From: Siansivirga zeaxanthinifaciens CC-SAMT-1
Lineage (GTDB): Bacteria > Bacteroidota > Bacteroidia > Flavobacteriales > Flavobacteriaceae
Assembly: GCF_000941055.1 (NCBI RefSeq)
Contig: NZ_CP007202.1
Coordinates: 1,670,001 to 1,734,000, forward strand
DNA: 64,000 nt
Direction: 5' to 3'
The number at the start of each line of letters is the position of its first letter. The stretch's first letter is position 1. Below are positions 24,820-33,467 of the stretch, piece after piece. The notes under the pieces were generated by a model. It was not told the origin of the DNA. It saw only the letters and a program-made list of their open reading frames with translations, and ran no database searches. The translations under genes and the position numbers were made by a program.

Positions 24820-25644
24820 ATGAGCGACATACATTCAGAAGTAGAACAAGTATTGAATTCAGGAGCCGAAAACGTGGCTTTTGAAGAGATTCCGGACGAG
24901 AATAACAGTCCGCTAAACCAACCGGTTGTGGAAGATGAAATCGGTCATGGCAAAAAGGTAGTTACTCCTAAACCAGAAACAGAACCGATGGAGCAAAATG
25001 AAGAGCAGGAAGAATCAGATGAAGAAGAAACGGAAAATGAACCATCCATAAACGATGACTTTGACCAAAACATCTACGATGCTCCTGAACAGGAAATTGG
25101 TTCCTATGAAGAAGGTGAAGATGGTTTGGATGAATTAGACGGAGAAGATTTTGAACTCCCAACTGGACATGCCAAGCAAGCTGCGGATACTTTATTGGGT
25201 ATGACCGACAATGTGCTTGCCGTTGGAAGTGGCTTTTTTGTGAAAATCAAGAAGCACAAAGACTTCTACGACTTTGAAGAGATTGTTCAGGTTATTGACG
25301 AGCAGAATGCTAAAAACGTCAAACGCATCAAGCTTGATGAAGAGGATAAAATCCTTCTTCGTCCACTACTGATAGCCATTCTGAAAAAGAAAGCCAAAAA
25401 GCTTACTCCCGAACAACAATTATTGGGTGCGGTACTCTCTATCCTCATGAAGAAAGCCCAAGTGGTAATGGAAATACGAGCCGAAAATGAAATCCTGCTT
25501 GATCGCATACTGGAAATTATTCGGGAAGAAAAAGCCAATGCCATGCCCGAACCGGCTTATGAACCTACCATGGAACAAGAAGAATCCGAAGAGGATGAAT
25601 TAGAAAATACTGTTACGGAAGAATCAGATACCGATAAGGTTTAA
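24820..25644 (+). CDS. Acidic protein upstream of the packaging-type ATPase
   Basis: A 274-aa protein: residues 1-110 are disordered and strongly acidic, 115-235 are helical with semi-hydrophobic stretches (LLRPLLIAILKKKAKKL, QLLGAVLSILMKKAQVV), and the C-terminus is acidic again. The helices might sit at a membrane surface or form a coiled scaffold. It precedes the ATPase by 75 bp, so a partner role in DNA packaging is possible but unproven. Confidence 0.55.
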   Translation: MSDIHSEVEQVLNSGAENVAFEEIPDENNSPLNQPVVEDEIGHGKKVVTPKPETEPMEQNEEQEESDEEETENEPSINDDFDQNIYDAPEQEIGSYEEGEDGLDELDGEDFELPTGHAKQAADTLLGMTDNVLAVGSGFFVKIKKHKDFYDFEEIVQVIDEQNAKNVKRIKLDEEDKILLRPLLIAILKKKAKKLTPEQQLLGAVLSILMKKAQVVMEIRAENEILLDRILEIIREEKANAMPEPAYEPTMEQEESEEDELENTVTEESDTDKV

Positions 25645-25719
25645 CAATGCCACAATGCTTATAAATAGCAGTATAGCTGGCTCAATAATAAATATGCTTT
25701 AAGCATGAAGTAGCACAGG

Positions 25720-26682
25720 ATGAAGAAGGAAACGACTAATCAAGACATAGAACAAAAGAAATCGACTAGAGGCAGAAAGCCCATTACCTATTCCAAAGAA
25801 GATTTGGAACGCCAACCCATGTTGGTACTTATTTGTGGTGAAACCGGTGTGGGTAAAACCTATCGCAATGTAACCGAGATACGCCACTACATGAAAGACG
25901 ATGCCTCTACCGGACGTAAAGGCAGAAAGGTACTGGCTTTTGATGTGAATGATGACGATTACCCGATGTTTCCAACGGTGAGTCCTTTTCATATCAAAGC
26001 CCTTACCAAAGTACAAGCTCGTAGGATCCGACCAATAGCCAAAAACGGACAGAACATGAGCATTGAAGAAAAGCGTGAAGTGGTACAACGTATGGTAAAC
26101 CAATTCAAAAACGGCTTATTGGTACTGGAAGATTTGGATAAATACATGGTAGGTGCAAAAGGTCAAACCGTAGTTGGCTTGCTCACCACTAACCGTCACA
26201 ATGGACTGGATATTATGATTAGTCACCAGTCCATTGCGAAAATTACCACCACCGAATGGCAAAACTGTACATGGCTCCGTTTGCATCATCAGGTAGATGA
26301 TGTATCGAGGTATGAAAGCAGAATACCTAATTACTTTTTAGTGCGAATTGCCACCTACATTGTAGACGAACAATACAACCTTGCTAACAATGCCTTTGCC
26401 GATGGCAGCATCAGTAAAGACGAATATAAAAAACGCAGAAGCTTCTTTGTGTATGTAGATATGCGAAGGCTTAAAATTCGAGGATGCAGCCGTGATGCTT
26501 TTATCCGTGCCTGCAAGAAGTTTATTGACACCGAAGACCAACGCAAAATCCGCATGATGCTTCAAGAAAGGGATAATCAGGATAAACCCTTATACAAAAA
26601 CCGTTCAGCAGCTACTGTAAAACTCATTACCGAGTACCTACGTCACCACGAAACCGGACCGAATTCTCCTTTTGCATCTTAG
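25720..26682 (+). CDS. A32/HerA-like viral packaging-type ATPase
   Basis: A 320-aa P-loop ATPase. Walker A GETGVGKT spans residues 40-47, Walker B LLVLEDLD about 131-138, followed by TTNRHNGLDIMISHQS, the 'RH...Q' pattern of the FtsK/HerA class that includes genome-packaging ATPases of tailless viruses with internal membranes (PRD1 P9, PM2 P1, SSIP-1 type) and the Zot family. Size fits those packaging enzymes and is too small for FtsK or conjugation couplers. No membrane segment is visible, unlike filamentous-phage Zot. It would pump element DNA into a membrane-lined capsid. Confidence 0.65.
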   Translation: MKKETTNQDIEQKKSTRGRKPITYSKEDLERQPMLVLICGETGVGKTYRNVTEIRHYMKDDASTGRKGRKVLAFDVNDDDYPMFPTVSPFHIKALTKVQARRIRPIAKNGQNMSIEEKREVVQRMVNQFKNGLLVLEDLDKYMVGAKGQTVVGLLTTNRHNGLDIMISHQSIAKITTTEWQNCTWLRLHHQVDDVSRYESRIPNYFLVRIATYIVDEQYNLANNAFADGSISKDEYKKRRSFFVYVDMRRLKIRGCSRDAFIRACKKFIDTEDQRKIRMMLQERDNQDKPLYKNRSAATVKLITEYLRHHETGPNSPFAS

Positions 26683-26685
26683 TAA

Positions 26686-27183
26686 ATGAAGCCACCGCTT
26701 AAAAAAGGAAGTCCGGACGATTTTCAAACACCACCGGAAGCATTAACCCCATTATTACCATTCTTGAAAAAGGACTGGACAATATGGGAATGTGCCAGTG
26801 GTAAAGGAAACTTATCTACCTATCTCAAACAGCAAGGTTTTAAGGTGATTAGCACCGACATACTTGCCGGAAAAGACTTTTTGAGCTATGAACCCAAGCA
26901 ATACGACTGCATCATTACCAATCCACCTTATGCTTTTAAACAAGAATTTTTAGAACGAGCTTACTGTTTAGGCAAGCCCTTTGCCTTTCTACTGCCTCTC
27001 ACCACTTTTGAAACCGCCAAACGCCAACAATATTTTAAGCATTGCGGACTGGAAGTGATATTCCTAGACAAACGTATCAACTTTGAAACTCCTGATGGCT
27101 CTGGAGACGGCTCATGGTTCGCTACCGCTTGGTTTACCAATTGGCTCAAAATTGGTAAGCAGATGAGTTTTACCTCTCTTTAA
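26686..27183 (+). CDS. Small adenine-specific DNA methyltransferase
   Basis: A 165-aa minimal SAM-dependent methyltransferase with motif I CASGKGNLSTYL and catalytic motif IITNPPYAF, as in phage-encoded Dam-like enzymes. It begins 3 bp after the ATPase stop, so it belongs to that operon. Likely modifies element DNA to avoid host restriction; the target sequence cannot be read. Confidence 0.82.
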   Translation: MKPPLKKGSPDDFQTPPEALTPLLPFLKKDWTIWECASGKGNLSTYLKQQGFKVISTDILAGKDFLSYEPKQYDCIITNPPYAFKQEFLERAYCLGKPFAFLLPLTTFETAKRQQYFKHCGLEVIFLDKRINFETPDGSGDGSWFATAWFTNWLKIGKQMSFTSL

Positions 27184-27202
27184 AAATTGATTTTGTGAAC
27201 AA

Positions 27203-27285
27203 TTTGTAAAGCTCTACAAAATAAATTATTTGCTTTTTAAATTTTTTGTAGTATATTTGTCAATAATTTGTAAAATACTACAAAA
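27203..27285 (+). promoter_or_regulatory. Promoter and paired operators of the type I R-M operon
   Basis: A near-ideal Bacteroidota promoter: TTTG at 27229-27232, 19-bp spacer, TATATTTG at 27252-27259. Two dyads TTTGTA-N6-TACAAA lie at 27203-27220 and 27267-27284, bracketing it; TTTTGTAGTAT (27244-27254) and ATACTACAAAA (27275-27285) form a further 11-bp inverted repeat across the start site. The downstream dyad ends at the GTG start, leaving almost no leader. This looks like tight repressor control of the restriction genes. Confidence 0.65.
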
Positions 27286-27849
27286 GTGAACAATGTAAAA
27301 ATATCAGATATTGCACAGCTTCAATTTGGCTTATACTCCAAGTCTTCCGAGGAAGGCGATGTGAAGTATTTACAAGCTAAACACTTTGATGATTCCGGTA
27401 TTTTAGTGGAGGAGATTGATACGCTTCTAACCAAAGACGATAAAAACGTATCTCATCTATTACAGGATGGAGATGTATTATTCGTTGGTAAAGGGTTCCG
27501 AAATTTTGCATGGACTTACACAACTTCAATAGGTGAAGCTATTGCTTCGTCTATCTTCTTTGTAATTCGTCCAAACCAATCTATTGCTTTCCCTGAATTC
27601 CTTGCTACGCTTTTTAATACAGCCAAATACCAAGCTTATTTTCAAAGCATGGGGGCAGGAAGTAAAATCACATCCATTCGTAAATCGGAATTGGAAGCGG
27701 TAACAATCAATCTTCCTGATTTGGAAACGCAGAAAAAAATTGTTGAACTAAAAAGATTGCACCAAAGAGATATGGTGCTTTCAAAAGAGATAATCGAAGA
27801 AAAAGAAATCAGGTTTCAATCTGTAATTAATCAATTGCTAAATACATAA
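27286..27849 (+). CDS. Half-size type I specificity (HsdS-like) subunit
   Basis: A 187-aa protein starting with GTG. It has one target-recognition domain (residues 1-130; IAQLQFGLYSK start, GAGSKITSIRKSELEAVTINLP end) and one coiled-coil conserved region (about 140-185), where a full HsdS of about 400 aa has two of each. Two copies could dimerise into a symmetric specificity subunit, or it could compete with the full HsdS at 29380-30621. It is the first gene of the operon, 2 bp before hsdM. It looks intact. Confidence 0.72.
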   Translation: MNNVKISDIAQLQFGLYSKSSEEGDVKYLQAKHFDDSGILVEEIDTLLTKDDKNVSHLLQDGDVLFVGKGFRNFAWTYTTSIGEAIASSIFFVIRPNQSIAFPEFLATLFNTAKYQAYFQSMGAGSKITSIRKSELEAVTINLPDLETQKKIVELKRLHQRDMVLSKEIIEEKEIRFQSVINQLLNT

Positions 27850-27851
27850 AC

Positions 27852-29378
27852 ATGGGACATAAAATAACACAAAAGGAAATCAATCAGACTGTATGGAAGG
27901 CATGCGACACATTTAGAGGCGTGGTAGATCCTTCGCAATACAAAGACTATGTACTAACAATGCTATTTGTTAAGTATGTCTCAGATGTGTGGAAAGATAA
28001 AAGGGATTTATATACTGAAAAGTATAATGGTGACGAACAGCGAATTGTCAGAGCTTTGAGAAATGAGCGTTTTCAGGTTCCTGACAATTGCACTTTTGAA
28101 TACCTGTTTGACAACCGTAACGCAGCCAATCTTGGTGAGTTGATTAATACCGCTTTGGAAGGCATGGAAGATGCTAACCGAAGCAAGCTTGACCGTGTAT
28201 TTAGAAATATTGACTTCAACTCTGAATCTAACCTTGGTAGAACCGGAGATAGAAACAGAAGATTAAAAAACCTATTGGTTGATTTTGCTAACCTAGACTT
28301 GCAACCTTCACACCTAGAAGGCAACGATATTATTGGCGATTCTTACGAATACCTTATTGCCATGTTTGCTGATTCGGCAGGTAAGAAAGCAGGGGAATTT
28401 TACACCCCTAGCGAAGTATCTACACTACTAGCCAAACTGGTGCAACCACAAGCCGGAGACCGTATCTGTGATCCAAGTTGTGGTTCGGGTTCTTTGTTGA
28501 TTAAGGCTTCAAAAGAAGTAGGAAGCAATAACTTCTCTTTGTACGGACAAGAGATAAATGGAAGTACCTGGGCGTTGGCACGTATGAACATGTTCTTACA
28601 TGAAATAGACAATGCCACTATTGAATGGGGAGATACCTTAAACAATCCTCGATTGATTGAAGGTGACAGCTTAATGAAGTTTAACGTGGTAGTAGCAAAT
28701 CCTCCGTTTTCATTAGACAAATGGGGAGCAGACAACGCTACTGCCGACCAATACAATCGTTTCCATCGTGGCGTTCCTCCAAAAAGTAAAGGTGATTATG
28801 CCTTTATCAGCCACATGATTGAAACGACTTATGAGGACACTGGACGTATGGGTGTAATTATGCCTCATGGAGCTTTGTTTAGAGGAAGTAGCGAGGGGAA
28901 AATCAGAGAACAATTGATTAACGAAAACCTATTGGAAGCGGTAATAGGATTGCCTTCTAACTTGTTTTTTGGAACCGGTATTCCTGCCTGTATTTTGATT
29001 TACAACCGTGCTAAAGGCAGTAACAAAGATGTGTTGTTTTTGGATGCAAGTAATGCCTATGAAGCAGGAAAAAACCAAAACCGATTAAGACCACAGGATA
29101 TTGAGAAAATCCTGAACACTTACATCGCTTTTAAAAATGGTGAGACTGTAACGGGTGATGAAGGAGAAGTGATTGAGGATAAATACGCATACAGGGCAAC
29201 CATCAAAGAAATCAAGGAAAACGACTACAACCTGAACATTCCTCGCTATGTGGACACCTTTGAAGAAGAAGAACCGGTAGATATTGCCGAAACGCAGCAA
29301 AAGATAACTACCCTGAAACAGGAATTAACACAAGTGGAAAGTAAAATGGAAGCTTATTTAAAGGAATTGGGATTTTAA
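27852..29378 (+). CDS. hsdM: Type I restriction-modification methyltransferase subunit
   Basis: A 508-aa N6-adenine methyltransferase: HsdM N-terminal helical domain (about 10-150), SAM motif DPSCGSGSLL near 206 and catalytic VVANPPFSL near 281, with a C-terminal coiled coil that docks HsdS. It methylates the sequence set by HsdS to protect the genome and forms M2S or R2M2S complexes. Confidence 0.96.
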   Translation: MGHKITQKEINQTVWKACDTFRGVVDPSQYKDYVLTMLFVKYVSDVWKDKRDLYTEKYNGDEQRIVRALRNERFQVPDNCTFEYLFDNRNAANLGELINTALEGMEDANRSKLDRVFRNIDFNSESNLGRTGDRNRRLKNLLVDFANLDLQPSHLEGNDIIGDSYEYLIAMFADSAGKKAGEFYTPSEVSTLLAKLVQPQAGDRICDPSCGSGSLLIKASKEVGSNNFSLYGQEINGSTWALARMNMFLHEIDNATIEWGDTLNNPRLIEGDSLMKFNVVVANPPFSLDKWGADNATADQYNRFHRGVPPKSKGDYAFISHMIETTYEDTGRMGVIMPHGALFRGSSEGKIREQLINENLLEAVIGLPSNLFFGTGIPACILIYNRAKGSNKDVLFLDASNAYEAGKNQNRLRPQDIEKILNTYIAFKNGETVTGDEGEVIEDKYAYRATIKEIKENDYNLNIPRYVDTFEEEEPVDIAETQQKITTLKQELTQVESKMEAYLKELGF

Positions 29379-29379
29379 T

Positions 29380-30621
29380 ATGAGTAACGTAACCGAAATA
29401 GAAAAAGGCTATAAAAAGACATCTATGGGAATTCTTCCTGATGACTGGGAAGTAGTTCATATTGAAGATGTTGCTTTTGTTGATAAGGAAAGCCTCAATG
29501 GCAATACTGATCCTGACTATACTTTTGAGTATATATCGCTTTCTGACGTAGATGAAAAAGTTTATTCAACAAATACTGTTCAGTTTAAAAATGCACCTTC
29601 TCGTGCTAGAAGACTTGTGTTTGGCGGTGATATAATTATGTCAACTGTGAGACCTAATTTACAAGGTTTTGCAATGATTAAAGAAGACAAACGTCCTCTA
29701 GTAGCTTCGACTGGTTTTGCCGTAATTACAGCCAATAAAATTGAAAGCACGTATCTTTTTCAGTCACTTTTTAGCGATGTCTTTTCTAAGCAATTTTATC
29801 AGTTAACTGTAGGTTCAAATTATCCAGCAATTAATTCGTCAGATGTTAGAAAACTAAAAGTTCCTTTCCCTCCCGTCCCTGAACAACAAAAAATTGCAGA
29901 AATACTCAGTACTTGGGATGATGCAATTAGAATAACCAAAGATTCCATTCTTGAAACTAAAAAAAGAAACAAAGGTCTTGCACAACAACTTCTTACAGGA
30001 AAAAAAAGGCTGAATGGATTTAGTGAGGAGTGGAACGAAGTGAAATTGGGGGATATTGCTGAAAGAATTACCCGAAAAAATGAAGAATTAGATGATACTG
30101 TAGTCACAATATCAGCTCAACGTGGATTTGTTTTACAAGAAGACTTTTTCAAAAAAAGAGTGGCGAGTGATACCCTTTCAGGGTATTATCTAATTCATGA
30201 AGGAGAATATGCATACAATAAGAGTTATTCAAACGGTTATCCGATGGGTGCTTTTAAACGCCTAGATGATTTTCCAAAGGCAGTTGTAACTACCCTTTAC
30301 ATCTGTTTTAAATTAAAAGAATCTGTTAACTCTGATTTTGTTAATCAATTTTTCCAAGCAGGATTAATGGTTAAAGGCTTATCTAGAATTGCCCAAGAAG
30401 GAGGCCGAGCACATGGCCTTTTAAACATCAGTCTTGGTGATTTTTTTAGTTTAAAACTATTCATACCTGAGGTAAAAGAGCAACAAGCAATTGCCTCCAT
30501 ACTTCAAAATGCAGAACAAGAACTAAAAATTCAACAACAAAAATTAACAAACCTTCAAGAGCAAAAGAAAGGCTTAATGCAAAAGCTTTTGACTGGTGAA
30601 GTGAGAGTTAAAATTGATTGA
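29380..30621 (+). CDS. hsdS: Type I specificity subunit
   Basis: A 413-aa protein with the classic two-repeat layout: TRD1 (about 15-165), conserved coiled coil (about 165-205, ending QQLLTGKKRL), TRD2 (about 210-360) and a second coiled coil ending MQKLLTGEVRV. Each TRD reads one half of a bipartite DNA target. It begins 1 bp after hsdM. Confidence 0.95.
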   Translation: MSNVTEIEKGYKKTSMGILPDDWEVVHIEDVAFVDKESLNGNTDPDYTFEYISLSDVDEKVYSTNTVQFKNAPSRARRLVFGGDIIMSTVRPNLQGFAMIKEDKRPLVASTGFAVITANKIESTYLFQSLFSDVFSKQFYQLTVGSNYPAINSSDVRKLKVPFPPVPEQQKIAEILSTWDDAIRITKDSILETKKRNKGLAQQLLTGKKRLNGFSEEWNEVKLGDIAERITRKNEELDDTVVTISAQRGFVLQEDFFKKRVASDTLSGYYLIHEGEYAYNKSYSNGYPMGAFKRLDDFPKAVVTTLYICFKLKESVNSDFVNQFFQAGLMVKGLSRIAQEGGRAHGLLNISLGDFFSLKLFIPEVKEQQAIASILQNAEQELKIQQQKLTNLQEQKKGLMQKLLTGEVRVKID

Positions 30622-30622
30622 A

Positions 30623-31678
30623 ATGAAAAGAGAAGTAAAAACCTTATTATCTAAATCTACTGATTCTATTCTTGTTGCAATAGAACATTTTAACAGACCT
30701 TTTGATGTCGGACGTCAAGAGACTGTATTAATTATGTTAGACAGAGGTTTTGAACTCTTCCTAAAGGCTTCAATTTTACACAAAGGCGGAGCGATTAGAA
30801 ATAAAGACGAGAAAAACACCTTGGGTTTTGATCGCTGTTTAAGAAAATGTGTAAGCGAGACTGAATTAAAATGCTTTAGTGAACAGGAGGCTTTACAAAT
30901 TCAAATGATTAACTCGCTTCGTGATGCAGCACAGCATTTTTACATGGAAATCTCGGAACAACAGTTTTACATACATACGCAAGCCGGAATAACCTTATAT
31001 GCAAGAAAATTGAATGAAATATTCAAAACAAAGCTTAGTGATTATTTACCTGAAAGAGTTTTGCCGGTTTCAACTCTACCTCCCGATGATTTTGGTGGAT
31101 TATTTACACATGAGTTTAAAGAAATCGTAGAGCTATTAAAACCAAAATCAAGAAAAAAAAGCAACGCAATTGCGAAGCTAAGAGCGTTTGCAATCGTAGA
31201 ATCTTCTTTAGAAGGAGAAACAACTCAGCCTTCTGAAGTAGAGTTGAAAAATATAGCGAAGAGAATTCAAAAGAAAGAAGATTGGAAATCCATTTTCCCA
31301 AATATTAAAACTTTAAGCTTAAACCCATCTGGTAATGGATTTGAAATATCTTTAAAACTTACGAAAGGCGAAGGAGAAGCCATCCATTTGGTTGACGAGG
31401 GAAATCCAAATGCAAAGACAATTGCAATTAGAAAAGTTAATGAATTAGCATTTTACAGTTTAGGATTAAAAAGTCTTGCAGAAAAACTATCGTTAACTCA
31501 GCCAAAACTACTTGCAGTAATAGAACATTTGAAAATTCAAGAGAATCCTGATTTTTTTAAACTTATACAGGTTCGTTCGCAAAAGCATAAATCATACAGT
31601 CCAAAGGCATTGGATTATTTAAAGAAAAAACTCCCTGAGCTAGACATTAAGGAAATCTGGAATAATAGAAAGAAGTAA
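30623..31678 (+). CDS. DUF3644 protein in the R-M operon
   Basis: A 351-aa protein from the ATG at 30623; a TTG nine bases earlier would overlap hsdS. The N-terminal half (DRGFELFLKASILHKGG, then INSLRDAAQHFYMEISEQQFY) matches DUF3644, a family repeatedly linked to defence and restriction loci in Bacteroidota. The C-terminus ends in a small wHTH-like segment. Molecular role unknown; it may be an effector or regulator of the operon. Confidence 0.7.
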   Translation: MKREVKTLLSKSTDSILVAIEHFNRPFDVGRQETVLIMLDRGFELFLKASILHKGGAIRNKDEKNTLGFDRCLRKCVSETELKCFSEQEALQIQMINSLRDAAQHFYMEISEQQFYIHTQAGITLYARKLNEIFKTKLSDYLPERVLPVSTLPPDDFGGLFTHEFKEIVELLKPKSRKKSNAIAKLRAFAIVESSLEGETTQPSEVELKNIAKRIQKKEDWKSIFPNIKTLSLNPSGNGFEISLKLTKGEGEAIHLVDEGNPNAKTIAIRKVNELAFYSLGLKSLAEKLSLTQPKLLAVIEHLKIQENPDFFKLIQVRSQKHKSYSPKALDYLKKKLPELDIKEIWNNRKK

Positions 31679-31681
31679 AAC

Positions 31682-31915
31682 ATGGCAAAGAAAAATAGTA
31701 CAAGACAAGTAGTTCCCAACCAAGATGGAGGTTGGAGTTCTAAAAAAGGTGGAGCAGATAGAGCTTCCAGAAATTTTGAAACTAAAAAGCAGGCTGAACA
31801 ATGGTCTAGAGACCTTAGCCGTAAAGAAGGTTCTGAATTGGTAATCCACAAAAAAGATGGAACCATCCAAAGAAAAGACAGTCACGGAAACGATCCATAT
31901 TCACCAAAAGGTTAA
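31682..31915 (+). CDS. DUF2188 small protein
   Basis: A 77-aa basic protein with the DUF2188 pattern: QVVPNQDGGW..KKGGADRASRNFETKKQAEQWSR and a C-terminal VIHKKDGTIQRKDSHGNDP. The family is widespread as small single-domain proteins; function unknown. It lies 3 bp after DUF3644 and 5 bp before the AlbA_2 gene. Confidence 0.85.
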   Translation: MAKKNSTRQVVPNQDGGWSSKKGGADRASRNFETKKQAEQWSRDLSRKEGSELVIHKKDGTIQRKDSHGNDPYSPKG

Positions 31916-31920
31916 TAGTT

Positions 31921-33306
31921 ATGAGCAAACAACTCACACCCGAAGACATCAAAAGCATTGTGCAATCCGGAGAAGGTTACAATGCCGAGTTTAAAATACG
32001 TGTGCCTAATAAGGTAAAAGAGATTACTGAGGAACTTTGTGCTTTTGCCAACTCTGCCGGAGGTGTGTTGTTAATTGGTGTGAGTGATGACAATGTAATT
32101 CATAGTGTTTCAATAGACAACGGTAAGCGGTCTGCTATTCAAAATTCTATTAATGAGATTAATCCCCATTTGCCTACCGATTTTTATGCTGTTGAAATAG
32201 ATGGAAAAACGGTTTGGGTAATTGAAGTAAACACGGGTATTCAAAAACCTTACGCCCTGTCAGGTGCTATTTATGTAAGGCAAGGACCAAACACGCAAAA
32301 ACTCACCACAGTAGAACAAATGCGTGATTTTTTCCAGCAGTCGGATCGTATTTATTTTGATGAAGCTCCCTGTGCTGATTTTGATCTTGCTAAGGATATT
32401 GACCAAAATTGGTTTGAAGAATTTAGGCTGCAAAGCGGTTTGTCGAAAGCCGTTAGTCAAGAGCAAATCATAAATAACTTAAAATTAGTATTGCCTAATG
32501 GTAGCGTAAAAAACGGTGGAGTTTTGTTTTTTGGAAATGCACCAGAGCAATTTATTGATACGGCTGTAATTCGTTGTATAGCCTTTGATGGGACAAACAA
32601 AACCAACATTATTGACGATAAGGTTTACGGTGGAGCCTTAATGAAGCAATACGAACAAGCCATGCAATGGCTAAAAGGCAAACTTTCTGTTCGTTATGAA
32701 ATTGAAGGCAGTGGACCAAGAAAAGAAATTTGGGAAATCCCCGAAACTGCTTTTAAAGAAGCCATCATCAATGCCTTATCGCATCGAGATTATTACGATA
32801 AAGGAGCAAGAATAACCATAGAGTTATTTAAAGACCGAGTTGAAATCAGCAATCCCGGAGGTTTAACCAGTGCCATTTCTTTAGCTGAATTTGGAACAAA
32901 GAGCCATAGCCGAAATCCACTCATATTTGGTTTGTTTGTACGTATTCAAATGGTAGAGCAAGTAGGTTCGGGTATTGGAAGAATTAGAGATTTAATGAAA
33001 ACAGCCAAGCTCCCTGAACCTCAATTTAAAACAGACGGTATGTTTACGGTGGTGTTCCAAAGAACTATGGAAGACACTGTGGAGAAAACTGTGGAAGAAG
33101 TTAATTTAAGCTCTACCGCAAAAAAAATACTGGATTTAATAAAACAGCATCCTAGTGTTACAACTAAGGAATTAGCTGAGGCTATTGGTATTACAGACAA
33201 AGGGGTTGAGTACAATTTATCAAAACTTCAAAAGGATGATATTATTTACCGAGAAGGCTCAAGAAAATCAGGTGTTTGGAAATTGAAAAATCAAACTAGG
33301 GAATAA
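31921..33306 (+). CDS. AlbA_2/Schlafen-like ATP-binding protein with wHTH
   Basis: A 461-aa protein: Schlafen AlbA_2 domain (about 15-130; YNAEFKI, then FANSAGGVLLIGVSDDN), a GHKL-type ATP-binding region (EAIINALSHRDYYDKGARI at about 280-300, GSGIGRIRDLM later) and a C-terminal winged helix (about 395-455). Such proteins are commonly encoded inside type I R-M operons and are thought to regulate or act as additional effectors. Its 3' end runs into a tandem repeat that supplies three in-frame stop codons. Confidence 0.85.
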   Translation: MSKQLTPEDIKSIVQSGEGYNAEFKIRVPNKVKEITEELCAFANSAGGVLLIGVSDDNVIHSVSIDNGKRSAIQNSINEINPHLPTDFYAVEIDGKTVWVIEVNTGIQKPYALSGAIYVRQGPNTQKLTTVEQMRDFFQQSDRIYFDEAPCADFDLAKDIDQNWFEEFRLQSGLSKAVSQEQIINNLKLVLPNGSVKNGGVLFFGNAPEQFIDTAVIRCIAFDGTNKTNIIDDKVYGGALMKQYEQAMQWLKGKLSVRYEIEGSGPRKEIWEIPETAFKEAIINALSHRDYYDKGARITIELFKDRVEISNPGGLTSAISLAEFGTKSHSRNPLIFGLFVRIQMVEQVGSGIGRIRDLMKTAKLPEPQFKTDGMFTVVFQRTMEDTVEKTVEEVNLSSTAKKILDLIKQHPSVTTKELAEAIGITDKGVEYNLSKLQKDDIIYREGSRKSGVWKLKNQTRE

Positions 33307-33339
33307 ACTAGGGAATAAACTAGGGAATAAACTAGGAAT
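33293..33339 (+). repeat. 12-bp tandem repeat across the AlbA_2 stop codon
   Basis: Unit AAACTAGGGAAT, three full copies (33293-33328) plus an 11-bp variant. Because 12 bp is four codons, each copy places TAA in the reading frame (stops at 33304, 33316, 33328). The remaining gap to hsdR (to 33467) has no convincing gene. Confidence 0.8.
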
Positions 33340-33467
33340 AAAAAATATAGTAATGACAAGTGATGTAGTACAAAGTTCGGGGAATATTACGGGAAAAAGT
33401 TCGGGAATAAATTTCCAGGAATTAGGGATAAAGCTTACTCATCATTCATAATTCAAAACTCATAATT

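Noticed and set aside
25720-26682. Zot-type filamentous phage toxin/assembly protein
   Set aside because: There is no membrane helix after the ATPase part and no filamentous-phage coat or adsorption genes nearby.
14466-26682. Conjugative element core
   Set aside because: The methylase/helicase pair is common on conjugative elements, but no relaxase, coupling protein, VirB4 or Tra genes are visible.
33293-33339. Possible CRISPR array
   Set aside because: The 12-bp units are contiguous with no spacers and no Cas genes are nearby.
33353-33451. A 32-aa frame between the AlbA_2 gene and hsdR
   Set aside because: It resembles leftover C-terminal sequence of an AlbA_2-type gene (Ser/Gly repeats), has no start signal and is too short to support.
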